Origin: Pseudomonas sp. ACN8
GTDB taxonomy: Bacteria; Pseudomonadota; Gammaproteobacteria; Pseudomonadales; Pseudomonadaceae
NCBI RefSeq assembly: GCF_002303925.1
Contig: NZ_MRCS01000023.1
Span: 30,268 to 94,267 of the forward strand
Direction: 5' to 3'
Length of the DNA: 64,000 bases
This document shows positions 59,448-64,000 of the stretch, piece by piece. The notes under the pieces were generated by a model. It searched no databases. It had not been told where the DNA came from and saw only the letters and a program-made list of their open reading frames with translations. The first letter of the stretch is position 1. Every line of letters begins with the position of its first letter. Made by a program: the position numbers and the translations under genes.

Positions 59448-59498
59448 CCGCTCCCACATTGGAATGTATTTTCCTGTGGGAGCGAGCCTGCTCGCGAA
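59448..59498. repeat. REPIN with truncated left half
   Basis: The left half is reduced to GCCGCTCCCACATT while the right (TGTGGGAGCGAGCCTGCTCG) is intact. It lies 9 bases after the miaE stop. Confidence 0.8.
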
Positions 59499-59505
59499 GG
59501 GGCCA

Positions 59506-59994
59506 TCAGCAACACAGACCCAGCCGTTCATGCCATTGCGCGATGGACTCTTTGGGGTACAGATCGAACTGTAGATCTGCAGGCTGCGCCTGGACCTCCA
59601 CCCACGTCGCCTTCGAACCCAGCATCAGGTGCGTGTGTTCCGGCGGCACCGGCAGCGGGGTGTCGATGGCCGAGGCGAACGGGTGGATCAACTCCGGCCA
59701 CTGCGGGCTGAACAACCACAGACCCGAGCCACAAACCGAGCAGAAATGCCGCTCGGCGGTGCTGCTGTGGGCGCGTTTGTCGCCTTCTTCCTTGAGTCGC
59801 GCATGGTAAATCGAGATGTGCTTGCGCCCGCGAACCTTGAGGCTGGCGGCATCGCCACCGAGGTTGATCGCAAAACCGCCACCGCCCTGGGTCTTGCGGC
59901 AGATCGAACAGTAGCAACGCTGATAAGGGTAGGGGTGGGCGCTGGTCAGGCTGAACGACACCGCGCCGCAATGGCAGGAACCTTCGAGTTGCAT
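59506..59994 (-). CDS. GFA family protein (CENP-V/GFA domain)
   Basis: A 162-residue zinc-binding protein with the GFA pattern: GSCHCGAVSF, CYCSICRKTQGGGG, HFCSVCGSGLW. The seven cysteines bind two zinc ions. Members are often called glutathione-dependent formaldehyde-activating enzymes, though most have no proven activity. It starts at 59994 and is transcribed toward miaE. Confidence 0.9.
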   Translation of the reverse strand: MQLEGSCHCGAVSFSLTSAHPYPYQRCYCSICRKTQGGGGFAINLGGDAASLKVRGRKHISIYHARLKEEGDKRAHSSTAERHFCSVCGSGLWLFSPQWPELIHPFASAIDTPLPVPPEHTHLMLGSKATWVEVQAQPADLQFDLYPKESIAQWHERLGLCC

Positions 59995-60039
59995 GGGAAC
60001 CTCCGGCTGGATTGAGCGTACTCAGGACAGCCTAGACCG

Positions 60040-60444
60040 TCAGGTCGACTCGACAGGCACCAGGATCGCGTCGCCGGTCGCCACCAGTTTCAGTTGATCA
60101 CCGTTTTGCGCGAACAACTCGGCGCGAGCGAACACCTGTTTCTTGCCGGCTTTCACCACCCGGCCCCGGGCGATGAACACTTCACCGATGGCAGGCGCCA
60201 GGCAGTTGACTGAAAAGTGCGAGGCCAGCACGTTGCCCGCCACGGTGCCGGCGGCAAAACCGCAGACGGTGTCGAGCATCGCGCCAATCAGGCCGGCATG
60301 CAGGAAACCGGCGTATTGCGCCATGTCGGTCTCGCGAAAAGCCATGGTGAGCTCGGCTTCGCCGCTTTCGGCGCGGGTGACTTCGAAGCCGGCCCAGCGG
60401 TTGAAGGCTGATGTCGAGTTGATGTGCTTGAGTGTGTTGAGCAT
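60040..60444 (-). CDS. PaaI-family thioesterase (hotdog fold)
   Basis: I start at 60444 because GGAGG stands 8 bases upstream of that ATG. The 134-residue protein has the hotdog thioesterase pattern AGFLHAGLIGAMLDTVCGFAAGTVA and SVNCLAPAIGEVFIARGRVVKAGKK. It would hydrolyse an acyl-CoA, possibly an aromatic one. The longer frame from 60498 lacks support. Confidence 0.87.
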   Translation of the reverse strand: MLNTLKHINSTSAFNRWAGFEVTRAESGEAELTMAFRETDMAQYAGFLHAGLIGAMLDTVCGFAAGTVAGNVLASHFSVNCLAPAIGEVFIARGRVVKAGKKQVFARAELFAQNGDQLKLVATGDAILVPVEST

Positions 60445-60551
60445 GGCGAATCCCTCCGGTTGAGGGTTCAACATGCGCCGGGTTTGGGTGGATGTCATGG
60501 TCCATAAGGGAAGGTGATGGGCTGGTGGGTTGGTGGTGAATGGGCTGGCCT

Positions 60552-60619
60552 CATCGCGAGCAGGCTCGCTCCCACAGGGGATCGCGTTCCAAAATGTGGG
60601 AGCTGGCTTGCCTGCGATG
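60552..60619. repeat. REPIN with altered right half
   Basis: The left half is a good CGCGAGCAGGCTCGCTCCCA, while the right half is TGTGGGAGCTGGCTTGCCTG, with several substitutions from the usual sequence. Confidence 0.8.
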
Positions 60620-60695
60620 AACGATCACGCGGTCCCACTGGACGCCCACCAAAGGCCAAGTCAGCATGTCCCCCTCAAAACCGGGACATGACCTG

Positions 60696-61580
60696 ATGCG
60701 ACGTTTACCTTCCCTGGCAGCCCTGCGAACCTTCGAATGCGCCGCCCGCCACGCCCATTTCGGCCGGGCGGCGGCTGAGTTGTGTGTCACCGACAGCGCG
60801 GTCAGCCACCAGATTCGCCAGCTCGAAGAGCAGCTCGGCGCGCCGCTGTTCGTGCGCGAAGGCCGGCAGATTCGCCCGACCCTGGCCGCCGGGCGCCTGA
60901 TGCAGAGCTTGCAGCAGGCTTTCGAGCTGATTGGCGATGCCTGCGATGAACTGCGCGACCCTTCATCTCTGGCGGTATTGCGTCTGGCGGTCACTGCCGA
61001 GCTGGCGCAAAAGTGGCTGATGAGTCGGCTCACGGATTTCTACGCGCGTTACCCGCACATCACCTTGCATCTGTACGAACAGCCGATCGATGCCACGGCG
61101 CCCGGGGAAGACATCGACCTGGCGATCACCTACGGCACCGGCCCGGTGGACAGCACCGCGTATTTCGTCCGGCCGCTGCCGGCGTTGCAGTTCTTCCCGG
61201 TGTGCAGCCCCGGCCTGTTCAACCAGGGTACGCTGAAAACCCCGAAGGACCTGGCCCGTCACTGTCTGCTGCACGACGACCAGGACGGCAAGACCTGGAC
61301 CGCGTGGCTCACCAGCCATGCCGGCGATCAGCGCCCCGACCGGCAGCTGTATTTCGCCCACGCCGGGCTGGCACTGGAGGCTGCGGCCCAAGGGCAGGGC
61401 GTGGCCATGGGCGACAACCTGACGGCCCAGGAAGATTTGCTCAGCGGGCGGCTGGTACGGCCGTTCACTTCGAGCATGACCGCCCTGGGCCAATACGCGC
61501 TGGTGTGTGAGCGGGTGCGGCTGGAGCGTCCGGCGGTGGCGCAGATGCTGGAATGGTTCAACGATCAGTTGTTAGATTGA
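60696..61580 (+). CDS. LysR-family regulator (GcvA-like)
   Basis: The start at ATG 60696 gives 294 residues beginning MRRLPSLAALRTFECAARH. The winged helix (SFRRAAAEL-like HFGRAAAELCVTDSAVSHQIRQLEEQLG) is followed by a periplasmic-binding-type effector domain (EDIDLAITYG, GLALEAAAQGQGVAMGDN). It resembles the GcvA group. It lies upstream of aguA on the same strand and may control it or the amino-acid genes elsewhere. ATG 60666 is an alternative. Confidence 0.85.
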   Translation: MRRLPSLAALRTFECAARHAHFGRAAAELCVTDSAVSHQIRQLEEQLGAPLFVREGRQIRPTLAAGRLMQSLQQAFELIGDACDELRDPSSLAVLRLAVTAELAQKWLMSRLTDFYARYPHITLHLYEQPIDATAPGEDIDLAITYGTGPVDSTAYFVRPLPALQFFPVCSPGLFNQGTLKTPKDLARHCLLHDDQDGKTWTAWLTSHAGDQRPDRQLYFAHAGLALEAAAQGQGVAMGDNLTAQEDLLSGRLVRPFTSSMTALGQYALVCERVRLERPAVAQMLEWFNDQLLD

Positions 61581-61612
61581 TGAGTTCAATTCAAGTATTC
61601 CGAAATAATCAT

Positions 61613-61635
61613 CGTTGGCGAGTCAGTCGCCAACG
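61613..61635. promoter_or_regulatory. Inverted repeat between lysR and aguA
   Basis: CGTTGGCGA and TCGCCAACG form a perfect 9-base-pair inverted repeat around GTCAG, 46 bases before the aguA ATG. It may be an operator or the end of the lysR transcript. No T-run follows. Confidence 0.45.
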
Positions 61636-61680
61636 CCCTTAGCCTGTGGTCATTCCAATCCCCGTTGAAGAGGTTTGACC

Positions 61681-62805
61681 ATGGCCCGTTTGCTCGACAC
61701 CACTCCCAAGCAGGACGGTTTCCGTCTGCCCGGCGAATTCGAAGCCAAGTCCGGTTGCTGGCTCGGCTGGCCGGAGCGCACCGACGTCTGGCGCAACGGA
61801 GCCAAGCCTGCGCAGAAAGTCTGGGTGCAGATCGTCACCGCCATTTCCATGAGCGAACCGGTGACCGTGTGCGCCTCGGCGGCACAGTTCGCCACCGCGC
61901 GCCGACAGTTGCCGCCGCAAGTGCGCGTGGTGGAAATGACCTGCAACGACACCTGGTTTCGTGACAGCGGGCCGTGCTTCGTGGTCAATGAGCAGAGCGG
62001 CGAAGTGCGCGGCGTCGACTTCGAATTCAACGCCTACGGCGGGCTTGACGGCGGCCTGTACTACCCGTGGGACAAGGACGACCAGATCGCCGGCAAGATC
62101 CTCGAAATCGAACGCTTCGACCGCTATCGCGCGCCGCTGATCGCCGAACTGGGTGGCATCCAGAGCGACGGCCAGGGCAGCATCCTGACCACTGAACAAT
62201 GCCTGCTCAACCGCAATCGCAACCAGCATCTGGGCAAGGACGAAGTGACCCGTCGCCTGACCGATTACCTCGGTGCCGAGCAGGTGATCTGGCTGCCACG
62301 GGGCTGCAAGTTCGACGAAACAGACGGCCACGTCGACGACCTCGCGTGCTTCGTGCGTCCCGGTGAAGTGGTGTTGCAGTGGACCGACAACCGCGACGAC
62401 CCGCAGTGGGAAATCTATCAGGAGGCCTACGACATCCTGCGCAGCACCCGCGACAGTCGCGGTCGCGAGTTGATCGTGCACAAGCTGCCGCAGCCGGATG
62501 TGCTGGAGTGGACCGCCGAAGAAGCCGAAGGCCTGGACCAGCAGGACAGCACCCATACCCGCCAGGCCGGGACGAAAATCTGCGCGTCGTACATCAACTA
62601 CTACGCCGGCAACAGTTCGATCGTGGTGCCGCTGTTCGGTGATCGCAACGACAAGGTGGCGCTGGCGACCCTGGCCGAGCTGTTCCCGAAGCACAGCATC
62701 GTCGGCATCGAAAACTCCCGGGAAATACTCCTCGGTGGCGGCAACGTCGCGTGCATCACCATGCCGCAGTACGCCGGCACCCACTCCAACAAGAAAGGAG
62801 CGTGA
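61681..62805 (+). CDS. aguA: Agmatine deiminase AguA
   Basis: The ATG at 61681 (AGAGG upstream) gives 374 residues starting MARLLDTTPKQDGF. It is a guanidino-group-modifying enzyme: Trp-Trp region CWLGWPERTDVWR, NDTWFRDSGPCFVVN, DETDGHVDDLACFVRPGEV, with the catalytic Cys in GGNVACITMPQY. It converts agmatine to N-carbamoylputrescine. The next gene (start 3 bases after the stop) is a polyamine-binding protein. aguB, the usual partner, is not within the window. Confidence 0.95.
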   Translation: MARLLDTTPKQDGFRLPGEFEAKSGCWLGWPERTDVWRNGAKPAQKVWVQIVTAISMSEPVTVCASAAQFATARRQLPPQVRVVEMTCNDTWFRDSGPCFVVNEQSGEVRGVDFEFNAYGGLDGGLYYPWDKDDQIAGKILEIERFDRYRAPLIAELGGIQSDGQGSILTTEQCLLNRNRNQHLGKDEVTRRLTDYLGAEQVIWLPRGCKFDETDGHVDDLACFVRPGEVVLQWTDNRDDPQWEIYQEAYDILRSTRDSRGRELIVHKLPQPDVLEWTAEEAEGLDQQDSTHTRQAGTKICASYINYYAGNSSIVVPLFGDRNDKVALATLAELFPKHSIVGIENSREILLGGGNVACITMPQYAGTHSNKKGA

Positions 62806-62807
62806 TC

Positions 62808-63905
62808 GTGGGCCTGCACAAACTGACTCAAGCAATACTGCTGGTGCTTGCACCCCTGTGTGTGCAGGCCGCCGATACCGCCAAACCGGTGGTCAATCTG
62901 TACATCTGGGGCGAGTATCTGGCCCCGGACACCTTGAAGAATTTTGAAGCGAAAACCGGCATCCATGTGGTGGCCGACCACTTCGATTCCCTGGAAACCG
63001 TCGAGACCAAGTTACTCACCGGTCGCAGTGGTTACGACCTGGTGCTGACGGCGGGGCAGCACCTGTCGCGCGCCATCGAGAGTGGCGCGGTGCGGACGGT
63101 CGACAAGCAGCAACTGCCGCATTTCGCCGGCGTCGGCGAGGAGTTCCGCCAGCACATGGCGGTGTTCGATCCGGGCAACCGCTATGCCGGGATCTACGCC
63201 TGGGGCACCACGGGCGTGGGTTATCAGGAACAGGCCGTGAAACAACGCCTGCCCGACGCGCCGACCGACAGTTGGGCGATGCTGTTCGACCCGGCCGTGG
63301 TTTCGAAATTCGCCGATTGCGGGGTCAGCCTGCTCAACGATCCCAATGAAGTGTTTGCGGCGGTCATGAAGTACATGGGCCTGGACATCAACCACCAGAA
63401 CCTCGATGACCTGAAGCTGGCCGAGCAGCAACTGGCGAAGATTCGGCCGTACATTCGTTACTTCGACAACGACCTGAACATCAGCGACCTGGCCAACGGC
63501 AACACCTGCGTGGCGATGTCGTGGAACGGCAACGTGGGCATCGCGGCGGGCCAGGCCGAGGCGGCGGGCAAGCCGTATTCGCTCAAGTACCGGATTCCGA
63601 AGGAGGGCACGTTGATCTGGTTCGATGCCATGGTCATACCCAAGGACGCACCGCACCCGAAGGCCGGCCTGGCGTTGATGGACTACCTGATGACCCCGGA
63701 GGTGATTGCGCCGATTACCGACACCATCCATTACGCCAATGCGATCACGGCGGCGGATGATCTGGTCGACCCGGTGATTCGCAACGATCCGGGGACGTAT
63801 CCGCCGGCTGGGGTGAGGGCTTCGCTGTATAGCAAGAATGACAATGGCAAGGCGTTCAACCGGGCGTTGATCCGGGCGTTCAGTCGGTTGAAGTCGGGGT
63901 TGTGA
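62808..63905 (+). CDS. Polyamine ABC transporter periplasmic binding protein (PotF/SpuD-like)
   Basis: The GTG at 62808 (GGAG 7 bases upstream) gives 365 residues. The signal peptide ends near VQA. PotF/SpuD-type patterns are seen: NLYIWGEYLAPDTLKNFEAKTGIHV, SGYDLVLTAGQHL, YAWGTTGVGYQ, LANGNTCVAMSWNGNVGIA and EGTLIWFDAMVIPKDAPHP. It binds putrescine, spermidine or agmatine. It begins next to aguA, so agmatine or putrescine is likely. The rest of the transporter is not in the window. Confidence 0.93.
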   Translation: MGLHKLTQAILLVLAPLCVQAADTAKPVVNLYIWGEYLAPDTLKNFEAKTGIHVVADHFDSLETVETKLLTGRSGYDLVLTAGQHLSRAIESGAVRTVDKQQLPHFAGVGEEFRQHMAVFDPGNRYAGIYAWGTTGVGYQEQAVKQRLPDAPTDSWAMLFDPAVVSKFADCGVSLLNDPNEVFAAVMKYMGLDINHQNLDDLKLAEQQLAKIRPYIRYFDNDLNISDLANGNTCVAMSWNGNVGIAAGQAEAAGKPYSLKYRIPKEGTLIWFDAMVIPKDAPHPKAGLALMDYLMTPEVIAPITDTIHYANAITAADDLVDPVIRNDPGTYPPAGVRASLYSKNDNGKAFNRALIRAFSRLKSGL

Positions 63906-63939
63906 TTGGCTTTGGGTGTGTGTTGTTGGTAAGGACGCC

Positions 63940-63965
63940 TTCGCGAGCAGGCTCGCTCCCACATT
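63940..63965. repeat. REP at right edge of window
   Basis: TTCGCGAGCAGGCTCGCTCC is a REP half. The window ends 35 bases later, so a partner cannot be judged. Confidence 0.7.
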
Positions 63966-64000
63966 CGACCGCATTCCCATGTCAGAACTCGGTTAAAGGT

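Noticed and set aside
6252..63965. Repeated palindromes as a possible CRISPR array
   Set aside because: The repeats are scattered singly between genes with no regular spacers or cas genes; they are REP/REPIN elements.

Overview
The window looks like chromosome of a Pseudomonas of the fluorescens/putida type. This is inferred from GC-rich, Pseudomonas-style genes (AcnB, MiaE, OprD-family porin, PQQ/ped locus), from gene orders that match ped/exa and pyd loci known in P. putida and P. aeruginosa, and from about twenty intergenic REP/REPIN palindromes of the GAGCCTGCTCGC type. I saw no rRNA, tRNA, CRISPR array, IS element or prophage.

Layout. (1) 1-959: a 47-residue remnant of a flavoprotein followed by a TauE/SafE exporter. 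(2) 1168-25325: a quinoprotein alcohol oxidation locus. It holds a porin, a FIST sensor overlapping a soluble hybrid kinase (PedS2/NahK type), the response regulator AgmR/PedR2, a CXXCW protein, an efflux ABC system with its beta-propeller and binding proteins, cytochrome c550 PedF, a MoxJ-like binding protein, a fused SoxYZ-like carrier and a zinc hydrolase. The PQQ alcohol dehydrogenase follows and has the lanthanide-type second Asp (PedH class). An aldehyde dehydrogenase, pqqABCDE, and ercA-ercS complete the locus. Alcohols would be oxidised in the periplasm to aldehydes and acids, with electrons passing to c550; the two kinases and AgmR would control expression. (3) 25301-32518: a uronate locus on the minus strand. 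Uronate dehydrogenase, lactonase, TRAP transporter and an epimerase form one likely operon, with an OprD-type porin upstream. (4) 32731-41153: reductive pyrimidine degradation (TetR/RutR-like regulator, PreA, PreT, dihydropyrimidinase, NCS1 transporter, beta-ureidopropionase). (5) 41293-48187: a PAS-LuxR regulator, a small lipoprotein, an SDR/phosphotransferase pair, a tautomerase-TetR-hydroxyacid dehydrogenase group and an amino-acid transporter. (6) 48544-54047: a lower-GC block with an HpaI-type aldolase, an IlvE-type aminotransferase, an AceE-type 2-oxoacid dehydrogenase E1 and an Lrp/AsnC regulator. (7) 54171-64000: core genes acnB, a DUF1289 gene, a tandem universal stress protein, miaE, a GFA-family protein, a PaaI thioesterase, a LysR regulator, aguA and a polyamine-binding protein.

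The most unusual part is block 6. It has no REPINs, visibly different base composition and similar terminator hairpins on both sides. Its gene combination suggests an undescribed route for an amino acid or 4-hydroxy-2-oxo acid, using an E1 subunit without its own E2/E3. Other points of interest are shared promoter motifs in the quinoprotein locus, FadR-like operator candidates in the uronate locus with no GntR gene in the window, a strong palindrome in the pyrimidine divergent promoter, and a roughly 140-base inverted structure upstream of acnB.
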